DNA of 64,000 bases from JADJLQ01 sp038251405 (GCA_038251405.1 JBBSBH010000002.1:161452-225451), one strand, 5' to 3'; shown: positions 46,178 to 55,309, counted from the stretch's first letter. Translations and numbers: made by a program. The notes: generated by a model not told the origin, from the sequence alone.

Positions 46178-46185
46178 CAAATTTA
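46178..46185 (-). promoter_or_regulatory. -7 promoter element (TAAATTTG) of the TonB-dependent receptor gene
   Basis: It matches TAnnTTTG on the minus strand, 24 bases before the TTG start at 46153. Confidence 0.5.
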
Positions 46186-46212
46186 ACTGTATTTTGAACC
46201 CCTCTTCTACTT

Positions 46213-49194
46213 ATGCACTATATTAAACTTTATTTCACATTTCTTTTAGCCAGCCAGATTTGTTCAATCCAACTTATTTCTCAAAATCAATCTATAGACT
46301 ATACTATTAATAGCAAACTGGATGACCAGCATCATACGCTGGCTGCTGATATGGTAATTACTTATCACAATCTTTCTTCAGATACTCTTCTTGCGCTCAA
46401 AATGCATACCTGGATGAATGTATATAAGGCTAAAAAAAGCCCATTCGCAAATCAATTGAAACGACTGGGTATTAGGGCGAAATTCGATTTAAAAAAAGCG
46501 GATAAAGGAGGTTATAGTCATATTAGTTTTATGGAAGAAAATAGCTCACTGAATTACAATTTTGAGGATGAGTCTAATGAAATCCTGAGCGTTGAGCTCA
46601 AAACTCCCATCTTTCCCGGTGAGGCCAAATCGATCCTTTGCCATTTTGTCCTGCAAATTCCAAAAAACATTTCAAGAGGCGGTCATTTGGGGCAATCCTA
46701 TCAAATGACGCAATGGTACCCTAAATGTGCTTTGTACGATACCTCAGGCTGGCATACTATGCCTTACCTGGAGAACGGTGAATATTTTAATGATTTTGGC
46801 AATTATGATATCAGGATTGAATTGCCGGAAGACTATTTCGTTGCAGCAACCGGAGTACTGCAGACAGCCTCTGAAGAAAATAGATTGGAAGCATGGTCGA
46901 AGGTCTGTAATGAATGGAAGATGGATAATTATACCTCATCATTAAAACCGGTTTCAAGTAATTATAAGACCAAAATAGTAGCGTATAAAGCTGATCGTGT
47001 GTCAGATTTTGCATGGTTTGCCGATAAACAGTTTTGGGTAAACAAAGACACCATTTCTATAGAAAATAACACTATAAATGTTTATTCATTTTATTATCCC
47101 TATATCACTTCTTCGTGGAAAACAGCAACCGAATATGGCAAAAGTGCTATCCGATATTTTAGTGAAAAAATCGGGGCATACCCCTATAAACAAGTCACCC
47201 TGGTAGAGGGCAAAAAGAATTCATCGGATGCCATGGAATATCCCATGATTACCTTGATAGAAAAAGGCTATAGTAGTCCATTGGAGCTGGAGCAAGTCAT
47301 CGTGCACGAAGTGGGGCATAATTGGTTTCAGGGAATAGTTTCCAATAATGAAAGAAAAGAAGCCTGGTTAGATGAAGGCCTGGTAACTTATTACGAACAC
47401 GAATATTTCAAAAGCAGACCATTCCCTACTTTTTTGTCTGATGCGCCCTACCCTATGTTTACCGATTATGACAAAGTGGATGATTTTATTTGGTACTTAC
47501 AGGCAAGCCATCGTCATGATCTTTCAGCTTCAAGCCCTGTTACGGATTATTCTTTATCGGGCTATGTGGAGTCAGTTTATCAGAAACCGGCAAAAGGACT
47601 AAGGCTATTAAGTAAGACGCTAAATGATCCGGATTTATCAAATTTTATGAAAGCGTACTATACTAAATATAAATTCAAACATCCTTCTGGAATTAATTTC
47701 ATCCACCTCTTAAACGAATCCAACATCCATTGGTTTGACAAACTCTATATAAACAGCAATCAAAAAATTGATGTCCAACTAGTGAAGCAAAAAGATAATG
47801 TAATTGTAAAACATGACTTTGATACCTCCATCCCAATTGAAATAGAAGGATACAAAAAAGGGAAACAAGTATGGTCAAAAATTATCCATGATGCCCAAAG
47901 AAATGATACTATATCTATGCTGAATCTAGATCTTGAATATATAGTTGCTGATCCAAATTTTTTGCTGCCTGAAACTAAACGCCTGAATAATATTCTCAGA
48001 TTAAAGAAGTCTCCCTTTACTCCAAAAGCAGTTCAGACGCATCTTTTCCCGGGTGTTGGCCATTCCTTATCTGATGATTGGTACTTTCATCCATTGGCGG
48101 GATACAACCACTATGATGGGTTCTATCCTCTACTTGCACTTCACAATTTAAGCCTCCCCAAAAACTCAGTACAAGCAGGTATTATCGCTGGCTATGGATT
48201 AAAATCAAAGAGACCAGTAATTCAATCCGGAATAGAATATTTAGCCCCTTTTAAAACCGAAGGAATTGATTTTCTAAAAATAGGGGCTGAGTTTAGAACT
48301 TTCTCTCAAAGCATATATGATGTAACAAATAATAAAGATTACTACACAAAATTAGCCTTTAAGTTTGGGATAGTGCTTAAACAAAGAAATCAAGGAAGCA
48401 GCGAAAAAGAATTCAATGTCAGACCTATTATTATCAACTCCAGGTATTCCTATTACAGTGATATTGTAATTCCTGGTATGGGCCCAATACAAATACATGG
48501 TAAGACCAATTATACTATATACGAATTTAAGTACTCAGATGTCAATCGAAGGAACTTATTTCCACATGCTCTGAATCTAGGGTTTGAATTTGCAAATAAA
48601 TATTTCAAATCTACTTTTGAATATAATCTCACTACCCCATTAAGACTTGGCAAAAATACTGCTGGAGATTTAAAAATATTTGCCGGCGCTCAGTCTAATA
48701 ATTCTGATAAATTCAATACTTCTTTTGTATTAAATGGAACTACTTCCAGGCAGTATTCATCACAACTGGATTACAAATACGATGAATTATTATTAGGAAG
48801 AAATGAAACGAGCGGTTCATTATCTAAGCAAATTTTTTTAAAAGATGCCGGGTTTTATACCTTGAGCCAGGCATTGAATACTTCAGACCTACTGATTGCC
48901 TTTTCTTACCGAATAAAAATTTCTGATTTCATCCCAATCAGGCCCTATGCGCAATATGGATTTGCCCATCAAAAAAGAACGGATATAGTACAATCGTATT
49001 TTACCAGTGGGGTATCCCTGGTGATAATTAAAAATCTATTGGAAGTAAACATTCCATTGTATGAGAATAAAACAGTACAAGCCGGATATTCAAACAACTC
49101 TAATCCGCATCCGAAGTTCAAACAGAAAATTAACTTCACCCTGAATTTGAAAGATTTCAATCCAATAAAATGGATTAATAAAATTGGAACCTAA
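46213..49194 (+). CDS. M1 family metallopeptidase with C-terminal beta-barrel-like half
   Basis: A 993-residue protein with a signal peptide (to about residue 24). An N-terminal beta domain is followed by a gluzincin catalytic domain: His365, Glu366 and His369 in HEVGHNWFQ with the third ligand Glu388 in WLDEG. The substrate motif is DAMEYP where GAMEN is usual. Residues about 610-993 do not look like the helical C-terminal domain of classical M1 enzymes. They form alternating amphipathic strands (QAGIIAGYG, IQSGIEYLAP, LKIGAEFRTF, LNLGFEFANKYFK) like an outer membrane barrel. So the protease may be surface- or periplasm-facing and self-anchored. Confidence 0.88.
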   Translation: MHYIKLYFTFLLASQICSIQLISQNQSIDYTINSKLDDQHHTLAADMVITYHNLSSDTLLALKMHTWMNVYKAKKSPFANQLKRLGIRAKFDLKKADKGGYSHISFMEENSSLNYNFEDESNEILSVELKTPIFPGEAKSILCHFVLQIPKNISRGGHLGQSYQMTQWYPKCALYDTSGWHTMPYLENGEYFNDFGNYDIRIELPEDYFVAATGVLQTASEENRLEAWSKVCNEWKMDNYTSSLKPVSSNYKTKIVAYKADRVSDFAWFADKQFWVNKDTISIENNTINVYSFYYPYITSSWKTATEYGKSAIRYFSEKIGAYPYKQVTLVEGKKNSSDAMEYPMITLIEKGYSSPLELEQVIVHEVGHNWFQGIVSNNERKEAWLDEGLVTYYEHEYFKSRPFPTFLSDAPYPMFTDYDKVDDFIWYLQASHRHDLSASSPVTDYSLSGYVESVYQKPAKGLRLLSKTLNDPDLSNFMKAYYTKYKFKHPSGINFIHLLNESNIHWFDKLYINSNQKIDVQLVKQKDNVIVKHDFDTSIPIEIEGYKKGKQVWSKIIHDAQRNDTISMLNLDLEYIVADPNFLLPETKRLNNILRLKKSPFTPKAVQTHLFPGVGHSLSDDWYFHPLAGYNHYDGFYPLLALHNLSLPKNSVQAGIIAGYGLKSKRPVIQSGIEYLAPFKTEGIDFLKIGAEFRTFSQSIYDVTNNKDYYTKLAFKFGIVLKQRNQGSSEKEFNVRPIIINSRYSYYSDIVIPGMGPIQIHGKTNYTIYEFKYSDVNRRNLFPHALNLGFEFANKYFKSTFEYNLTTPLRLGKNTAGDLKIFAGAQSNNSDKFNTSFVLNGTTSRQYSSQLDYKYDELLLGRNETSGSLSKQIFLKDAGFYTLSQALNTSDLLIAFSYRIKISDFIPIRPYAQYGFAHQKRTDIVQSYFTSGVSLVIIKNLLEVNIPLYENKTVQAGYSNNSNPHPKFKQKINFTLNLKDFNPIKWINKIGT

Positions 49195-49267
49195 TATTTT
49201 TAAACATTAACACTTTTTAACAATCGTTTTCCAAACTTAGTTTCCATTTTTGTGTTCGTAAAACACA

Positions 49268-49573
49268 ATGCGATTTTCAAAGCAAATATTATTGATATTA
49301 ATTATTTTGGGTGTTAGTCCTATAAATAATATTTGCGATATCCTTACGCATCATGTAATTAAAACGACTATATCTACAAGTGATAAAGAGTCGAAAGAGG
49401 AAAAAAATTCAATAGAGTCTGAAATATCTAAAGATTTAAAGATCGTTACTATAGAACCCATTATTTTTTTGGTGAGCAATGATTGGCCTCACATCATTAT
49501 TTTCGATATCAATATAAAAAATCTCATCTCAAGAAATATTGATACTCCACCTCCGGATAGCGCATTGATCTAA
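49268..49573 (+). CDS. Small exported protein of unknown function
   Basis: A 101-residue protein with a hydrophobic N-terminal segment (about residues 5-22), a charged middle (SDKESKEEKNSIES) and a C-terminus ending in DTPPPDSALI. No family recognised. It sits between the M1 peptidase and the carbonic anhydrase on the same strand, 65 bases before the latter. Confidence 0.5.
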   Translation: MRFSKQILLILIILGVSPINNICDILTHHVIKTTISTSDKESKEEKNSIESEISKDLKIVTIEPIIFLVSNDWPHIIIFDINIKNLISRNIDTPPPDSALI

Positions 49574-49638
49574 ATCTGAATTTGGACATTTTCGGAGAGC
49601 ACTTCCATCTTTTTTTAATATTTTAAAATTTATCCATC

Positions 49639-50310
49639 ATGCGTTTACATTCCATGGAAAACAAACATGCACTTACACCTTTAAATGCCTTTAATTATTT
49701 AAAAGAAGGCAATAACCGATTCTTAAATAATCTAAAAGCAAATCGAGACTTCATGCAATTAGTCAATCAGCATACAGAAGCACAGTTTCCATTCGCTGCC
49801 ATTTTAGGCTGTAGCGATAGCCGGGTACCTGTAGAACTGGTATTTGACCAGGGTTTGGGAGACCTCTTTGTGGTACGACTTGCAGGTAATATTGCCAGCG
49901 ATAATGCTATAGGCAGCCTGGAATACACTTGTAAATATCTGGATTCTAAAATTATTGTTGTTTTAGGGCATTCAGGATGTGGAGCGGTAAAAGCAGCTTG
50001 TGATCATGTAGTAGAAGGCAATATCACAAAATTATTAGATCAGATTGCACCTGCTATAGCAAACGAAAAACAAATCAAAACAGATCGCAATTCCAAAAAT
50101 GAAAAATTTGTAAATAAAGTAGTTCATTTAAACGTTGAGCATCAAATTGCTACAATTCTGGATAAAAGCGATATACTAAGGGATTTTTACTTAAACAGTC
50201 AAATAAATATAGTGGGGGCAGTATATAATCTATCTTCTGGAGAAGTAGAATTTATGGAAAATATTGCAGAAAAATACATTCAGAAATATAACCTGACCAC
50301 CGCCATTTAA
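49639..50310 (+). CDS. Beta-class carbonic anhydrase
   Basis: A 223-residue zinc enzyme interconverting CO2 and bicarbonate. Zinc ligands are in GCSDSRVP (Cys, with the Asp-Arg dyad) and GHSGCGAV (His and Cys). An in-frame ATG about 5 codons later (ENKHAL) is an alternative start. It is followed 24 bases later by a SulP transporter, a pairing that suggests bicarbonate uptake or pH balance. Confidence 0.95.
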   Translation: MRLHSMENKHALTPLNAFNYLKEGNNRFLNNLKANRDFMQLVNQHTEAQFPFAAILGCSDSRVPVELVFDQGLGDLFVVRLAGNIASDNAIGSLEYTCKYLDSKIIVVLGHSGCGAVKAACDHVVEGNITKLLDQIAPAIANEKQIKTDRNSKNEKFVNKVVHLNVEHQIATILDKSDILRDFYLNSQINIVGAVYNLSSGEVEFMENIAEKYIQKYNLTTAI

Positions 50311-50334
50311 TTCAAGCAAACTTAAAAAATAATT

Positions 50335-51990
50335 ATGAAATTTAATGATATTAAATCAAATATCAAATCAGATATATTATCCGGATTTGTAGTTTTTCTC
50401 ATAGCAGTGCCTCTTTGTCTGGGAATTGCTTTGGCATCCGGTGCACCTTTGTTATCGGGAATGGTAGCCGGTATAATTGGTGGCTTGATAGTAGGACTCG
50501 TCAGTAAATCTCCTTTAAGCGTTAGTGGCCCTGCAGCAGGTCTTACCGCAATATGCTTATCAGGAATTCAATCTCTGGGATCATTTGAATTATTTTTGAT
50601 GGCTACCTTTTTAGGCGGCCTTTTTCAAATTATCCTGTCGATAATAAAAGCTGGAAGTATAGCTTACTACTTTCCATCTAATGTCATTAAAGGGATGCTG
50701 ACTGCCATTGGAATCATCATCATATTGAAGCAATTGCCTCATTTATTTGGATATGATGCAGACCCTGAAGGAGATATCACATTTATTCAACCGGATGGAG
50801 AAAACAGTCTTTCCGCATTATTTAGCATTCTGAGATACTTCCACCCCGGTGCGATGCTCATAGGCGTTTTGACTTTAGCGTTAACTTTCATTTGGGATAA
50901 ATACAAACCAATAAAGCTATTACCCGGAGCACTATTGGCAGTTGTAACTGGTGTGGTTCTCAACCAATTATTCATTTTTTCAGGAATGGAAAATCTTATT
51001 ATAGGCAAAAGCCATCTGGTTAATTTACCTGTTTTTTCAGGCATTGGTGACTTAGTCTCAAAAATGACATTTCCGGATTTTAGCGGAGTATTCAATAAAG
51101 AAGTATGGATAATAGCATTAACAATAAGTATAGTTGCTTCCATAGAAACATTACTTACTATAGAAGCCACTGATAAAATAGATCCTCTAAAGAGATTTAC
51201 TCCAACTAATCGGGAACTTTTTGCACAGGGACTGGGAAACATTACGAGCGGTTTGTTGGGAGGATTGCCCATAACTTCGGTAATCGTTCGATCTTCTGCT
51301 AACCTCAATTCAGGCGCTAAGTCTAAAATGTCTACATTGATTCATGGTGCATTTTTACTGATTGGAGTATTACTATTTTCAACTCAGTTAAACAATATCC
51401 CATTAGCAGCACTTGCAGCCATTTTGATTGCGACCGGTTATAAACTTTGCAATCCAACTATGTTAAAGCAAATGTTTTCAAAAACCAAATATCAATGGTT
51501 GCCATATGCAGTAACTGTGGTGGCCGTAGTATTTACAGATTTGCTTACCGGAGTAGGAATTGGTTTAGCCATCAGCATACTGGGTATTCTAATAGGGAAT
51601 ATTAAACATTCTTATTTATATGGTGAGAAACACATCAATGACAAGCCTATAATCACTATACTGCTTGCAGAAGAAGTTTCCTTCCTCAATAAAGCTTCCA
51701 TAAGATTAACCTTAGATAAAATCGAAGCAGGTAAAACAGTAATTCTTGATGCCACTCATACCTTGTATATAGATCACGATGTATTGGAAATTATACGAGA
51801 ATTTCAATATATAATTGCTCCATCCAAAAACATCAAATTAATCTTGAAAGGATTTAAAGAAGTCTATGCGATCGAAAACAATGATCATCATCACCAGGAA
51901 GAAATACCGGAATCCATCAAGCAATTTGATCTTGCAAAATCATTTAAAGGCACCGAAGAACATGTAGCAACGACTAATATTGCTCAGTAA
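50335..51990 (+). CDS. SulP family inorganic anion transporter
   Basis: A 551-residue protein with about 12-14 membrane helices and a C-terminal STAS-like domain (about residues 430-510). The N-terminal SDILSGFVVFLIAVPLCLGI and KSPLSVSGPAAGLTA are SulP signatures. SulP members carry sulfate or bicarbonate; the adjacent carbonic anhydrase favours bicarbonate (inference). A His-rich NNDHHHQEE lies near the end. Same transcript as the carbonic anhydrase. Confidence 0.92.
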   Translation: MKFNDIKSNIKSDILSGFVVFLIAVPLCLGIALASGAPLLSGMVAGIIGGLIVGLVSKSPLSVSGPAAGLTAICLSGIQSLGSFELFLMATFLGGLFQIILSIIKAGSIAYYFPSNVIKGMLTAIGIIIILKQLPHLFGYDADPEGDITFIQPDGENSLSALFSILRYFHPGAMLIGVLTLALTFIWDKYKPIKLLPGALLAVVTGVVLNQLFIFSGMENLIIGKSHLVNLPVFSGIGDLVSKMTFPDFSGVFNKEVWIIALTISIVASIETLLTIEATDKIDPLKRFTPTNRELFAQGLGNITSGLLGGLPITSVIVRSSANLNSGAKSKMSTLIHGAFLLIGVLLFSTQLNNIPLAALAAILIATGYKLCNPTMLKQMFSKTKYQWLPYAVTVVAVVFTDLLTGVGIGLAISILGILIGNIKHSYLYGEKHINDKPIITILLAEEVSFLNKASIRLTLDKIEAGKTVILDATHTLYIDHDVLEIIREFQYIIAPSKNIKLILKGFKEVYAIENNDHHHQEEIPESIKQFDLAKSFKGTEEHVATTNIAQ

Positions 51991-52050
51991 ATAGAGGGTG
52001 ATGGTTAAAGCTTAAATCAACACCTGGCATTCACTATTATGAATTCTGGG

Positions 52051-52058
52051 TAACTTTG
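52051..52058 (+). promoter_or_regulatory. -7 promoter element (TAACTTTG) of purD
   Basis: It matches TAnnTTTG and ends only 4 bases before the purD ATG, so the transcript should begin at or very near the start codon. Confidence 0.6.
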
Positions 52059-52062
52059 CCTA

Positions 52063-53331
52063 ATGAATATATTAATAATTGGAAGTGGAGGAAGAGAGCA
52101 TGCTCTTGCCTGGAAAATGAAGAATAGTCCATTAAGTGACCAAATATATATAACCCCGGGAAATCCGGGTACCGCATCTATTGGTATTAATCTCTATGGA
52201 GAATGGAAGGATTTTGATGCATTAAAAAATGCCATCATTCAATACAGGATTGGTATGGTAGTTATTGGACCGGAGGACCCGCTTGTACTTGGCTTGACAG
52301 ATTATTTAGAGGAAAACTTTAGCCATGAACAACTTATAGTGATAGGGCCTACAAAAGAATCTGCCCAACTGGAAGGATCCAAATCATATGCCAAAATCTT
52401 TATGCAGGAAAATGAGATTCCTACTTCAAAATATGAATCCTTTCAACTTGAAAATATTTCCGAGGCCTTTGCATACATTGATAAAATGAATACCCCTATT
52501 GTGGTAAAAGCCGACGGACTAGCCGGTGGTAAAGGAGTAGTCATATGTCCATCCAAAGAAGAAGCCAGGATAGAAGTAAAGCATATGATGGATGGCAAAT
52601 TTGAAGCTGCTGGCAAGAAGGTAATTCTCGAAGAATTTCTGTCAGGAAGAGAATTTTCACTTTTCATTTTGACCGATGGTGAAACCTACAAGATCCTTCC
52701 ACTCGCAAAAGACTATAAAAAAATAGGAGAAGGTGACAGCGGCCCCAATACTGGAGGAATGGGAGCTATTTCTCCCGTGCCCTTCGTTGACGACAAACTC
52801 ATGGACAAAGTAGTCACTAAAATTATAGAACCTACGATGAATGGCCTAAAAAAAAGAAGTCTTAAATACCACGGATTTATTTTCTTTGGGTTAATAGAAG
52901 TGAATGGCGATCCCTATGTGATTGAGTATAACTGTCGATTGGGAGATCCTGAGACGGAAGTAGTGATGCCCAGAATGCATTCTGATCTGGTGGCACATTT
53001 GAAGGCCCTGCATGATGGAAATCTTAGACACGAAATTATACTTATTGAAGACCAGGAAGCTGCTACTGTAATGCTGGTTTCCGGAGGCTATCCCGGAAAT
53101 TACGAGAAAAACAAACCAATAAATATACCTGCTGACCTACCTGATTCAATCATCTTTCATGCTGGAACTACCCTCGATAACTCAAATAAATTAGTTACTA
53201 ATGGTGGCCGGGTAATAGCGGTTTCTTCCCTGGGGAATACGATAGAAGAAGCTCTGAAAAAATCGTATACCTCTATAAAAAAAATCAGTTTTGAAGGAAT
53301 GAATTATAGAAAAGACATAGGTACCTTTTAA
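52063..53331 (+). CDS. purD: Phosphoribosylamine-glycine ligase
   Basis: A 422-residue ATP-grasp enzyme for the second step of purine synthesis. MNILIIGSGGREHALAWK is the N-terminal signature, VKADGLAGGKGV the ATP-grasp loop, PNTGGMGAISP and EYNCRLGDPETEVVMP the catalytic-site motifs. Length is standard. A single gene between SulP and the M16 peptidase. Confidence 0.97.
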   Translation: MNILIIGSGGREHALAWKMKNSPLSDQIYITPGNPGTASIGINLYGEWKDFDALKNAIIQYRIGMVVIGPEDPLVLGLTDYLEENFSHEQLIVIGPTKESAQLEGSKSYAKIFMQENEIPTSKYESFQLENISEAFAYIDKMNTPIVVKADGLAGGKGVVICPSKEEARIEVKHMMDGKFEAAGKKVILEEFLSGREFSLFILTDGETYKILPLAKDYKKIGEGDSGPNTGGMGAISPVPFVDDKLMDKVVTKIIEPTMNGLKKRSLKYHGFIFFGLIEVNGDPYVIEYNCRLGDPETEVVMPRMHSDLVAHLKALHDGNLRHEIILIEDQEAATVMLVSGGYPGNYEKNKPINIPADLPDSIIFHAGTTLDNSNKLVTNGGRVIAVSSLGNTIEEALKKSYTSIKKISFEGMNYRKDIGTF

Positions 53332-53384
53332 AAATCGCTCATTTACTCATTACCTGCTGTTACTTTCTCCGGTTAAATACTTAC

Positions 53385-54662
53385 TTAATCATCATCATCT
53401 TCGTCCTCAAAATACCCCTGTCCATCTGGTGATCTTTTGTAGTAAACAATGCTGCAATTTTCTTTCCTGAATAATTTTTTTGATACCGATTTGATTTCAT
53501 TTACTGTAATACTTTGATAAATCTCACCTTCATTATTCGCCATATGGGCATCACCTAATAACTCAAAAAAGCCCAATGTAATAGCTCTATTTAGACCATT
53601 TACCTCACTAAATACTAAAGATGATTCAATAGTATTTTTAATTTTAGTAAGCTCCTTTTTTTTGATTAAGGTAGTTTTTAGTTGGATCAATTCATTCCAG
53701 ATTGCCTTTTCCAGTTCCCTCATTGATTTACCGGGAATCAGTTTCGCTTCAATAATAAAAAGGCCCGGATCCAATGACGCAGTGATATATGCATCGATAT
53801 TACTGACCAACTTTTTCCCGCGCATAAGATTCTTCAAAAGACGGGTAGAATGTCCATTACTCAGTATATCACTAATCACATCTGCTACATAAAAATCCCT
53901 ATGCATACGGCTTTCCATATGAAATGCCATATATATAGCTTCTGCAGGACCTTTCTGAGGCGCTATTAATCGCCTGATACCTCGTTGTACAGACTCCATG
54001 ATAAAAGCTTTCTTTTTTAAATTAGCTTTTTCTATTGACCCAAAATATTTCTCTACTAAAGTAAATAATTTAGCGGATGGAATATTGCTATTTATTGAAA
54101 GAATCGCATTATTGGGCTGATAGTATTTTTTATAAAAAGTTCTTGCTTGCTCTATTTTTAATCCCTTTATAGCTTTTTCATTTTTACCGATCACTGGCCA
54201 TTTGTAAGGGTGTATGGTAAAAGCCAGGTCACACAACAAGTGGAAGCTATCACCATATGGTTTATTCAAACAGGTTTCTTTGTATTCTTCCAGCACTACT
54301 TGCTTTTCTCTATTAAATATTTTTTCATTAATAACAATATGCTGCATGCGATCACTCTCCAACTTCAGTGCTATTTCCAGGTTGGCAGATGGTAAAGTCA
54401 CATGATAGTTGGTGCTATCACTGGTGGTAAACGCATTATTTTCTCCTCCTGCATTTTGAATTACTTTGTCAAAGGAAGGCACTCCTGGAGTCCCGGCAAA
54501 CATCAGATGCTCAAATAAATGTGCCATGCCGGTTTGACCAGGTTTGTCATCTCTCGACCCTACCTGGTAATGTAAATCAACCGCTGCTAATGGATTGGAA
54601 GGGTCGTAATAAAGAATTACGCTCAATCCATTTTTTAAAATCTTACGCTCAAATACTAACAC
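53385..54662 (-). CDS. M16 family zinc peptidase
   Basis: A 425-residue M16 (insulinase-like) protease. The inverted zinc motif is HLFEHLMFAGT (HxxEH), and the third ligand is expected in the EYKET region about 75 residues later. The second half is the non-catalytic pair domain. No signal peptide is apparent, and the start is GTG at 54662. The C-terminus is acidic (EDEDDDD). It lies downstream of the 61-residue membrane protein gene, separated by a terminator. Confidence 0.9.
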   Translation of the reverse strand: MLVFERKILKNGLSVILYYDPSNPLAAVDLHYQVGSRDDKPGQTGMAHLFEHLMFAGTPGVPSFDKVIQNAGGENNAFTTSDSTNYHVTLPSANLEIALKLESDRMQHIVINEKIFNREKQVVLEEYKETCLNKPYGDSFHLLCDLAFTIHPYKWPVIGKNEKAIKGLKIEQARTFYKKYYQPNNAILSINSNIPSAKLFTLVEKYFGSIEKANLKKKAFIMESVQRGIRRLIAPQKGPAEAIYMAFHMESRMHRDFYVADVISDILSNGHSTRLLKNLMRGKKLVSNIDAYITASLDPGLFIIEAKLIPGKSMRELEKAIWNELIQLKTTLIKKKELTKIKNTIESSLVFSEVNGLNRAITLGFFELLGDAHMANNEGEIYQSITVNEIKSVSKKLFRKENCSIVYYKRSPDGQGYFEDEDDDD

Positions 54663-54713
54663 ATCATTTTTTTTTCACGCTGACAAAATTAACATTGTAA
54701 TTGACTTTGAGCC

Positions 54714-54751
54714 AAAAAAACAAAAGCCCGCATTCACTAAAGAATACAGGC
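54714..54751 (-). terminator. Intrinsic terminator after the 61-residue membrane protein
   Basis: On the minus strand 54751-54742 pairs with 54735-54726 (10 bp, two G-U pairs) around a 6-base loop, followed by TTTTGTTTTTTT. It separates the small gene from the M16 peptidase gene. Confidence 0.75.
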
Positions 54752-54786
54752 ATTAGATAAAGGATTATAATTTGTCTTGTTGTATT

Positions 54787-54972
54787 TTATGCTTTGGATT
54801 TTACAGCTTCTGCCTTTACCATTTCAGTCTTTGCTTTTTGTGTATCTGTGGGTTGTTCCTTTGGAGGTAGTGCCACAAAGAATAACGCCGCCAAAATTGC
54901 TGCATGTACTAAAATCGTTATCAAAAAGGCCATCGTCCTATCCTTTTTTTCATTTCTTTCTGAAGGTCTCAT
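54787..54972 (-). CDS. Small single-span membrane protein
   Basis: A 61-residue protein with a charged N-terminus (RPSERNEKKDR), one membrane helix (about 15-34, AFLITILVHAAILAALFFVA), and a Lys/Glu/Pro/Ala-rich tail. The shape resembles the N-terminal anchor of TonB-type energy transducers, with VHAAI recalling the TonB helix, but there is no C-terminal TonB domain. It has its own terminator, which supports it being a real gene. Function unknown. Confidence 0.6.
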   Translation of the reverse strand: MRPSERNEKKDRTMAFLITILVHAAILAALFFVALPPKEQPTDTQKAKTEMVKAEAVKSKA

Positions 54973-55135
54973 ATCTTCTATTTTAGAAAAAAACGTGCCA
55001 ATAACTCATTTAGGTACTTAATGAATGGTTAAATCTAAGTTACGATATGTGAAAAAAATCATGTGGCTTACGGCTCCCCATACTCTATTCGATAAAAAAA
55101 ATGCCACGCAGAAATACAAAATTTGTAAAATCTTT

Positions 55136-55143
55136 TATATTTG
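55136..55143 (+). promoter_or_regulatory. -7 promoter element (TATATTTG) of the Phe/Tyr operon
   Basis: It matches TAnnTTTG and is the same octamer as the trp operon element. It ends 8 bases before the leader peptide ATG, so the transcript start should lie immediately before the leader frame. Confidence 0.6.
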
Positions 55144-55151
55144 TGCCCGTG

Positions 55152-55220
55152 ATGAAGCAATCTTATTTTGGTTTTTATTTTAGCTACTATTTTTTACATA
55201 GTAGGATAACCAAGGTTTGA
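55152..55220 (+). CDS. Phe/Tyr operon leader peptide
   Basis: A 22-residue frame whose residues 5-14 read YFGFYFSYYF: eight of ten are Phe or Tyr. It lies between a promoter element and an intrinsic terminator, ahead of pheA, which is the arrangement of an attenuator control peptide. CTACTAT over the Tyr codons (55184-55190) pairs with ATAGTAG (55198-55204), a hairpin a stalled ribosome would open. The mixed Phe and Tyr content matches an operon that makes both amino acids. Confidence 0.85.
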   Translation: MKQSYFGFYFSYYFLHSRITKV

Positions 55221-55247
55221 TCTGCATCTGACAAAAGATATAAAACT

Positions 55248-55289
55248 GAAGGGAGTCCTTGAAAATCGAGGCTCCCTTCTTTCATTTTA
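55248..55289 (+). terminator. Attenuator of the Phe/Tyr operon
   Basis: 55248-55257 pairs with 55270-55279 (10 bp including GAAGGGAG/CTCCCTTC and one G-U pair), with a 12-base loop, followed by TCTTTCATTTT. It sits 20 bases before the pheA ATG. An antiterminator is less clear than for trp; CAAGG at 55211-55215 can pair with CCTTG at 55257-55261. Confidence 0.8.
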
Positions 55290-55309
55290 GGGATTAAAAA
55301 GAATTAATA

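Noticed and set aside
50787..51308. 173-codon open frame antisense to the SulP gene
   Set aside because: It is the mirror of a well-supported transporter gene and its translation has no domain or plausible protein character.
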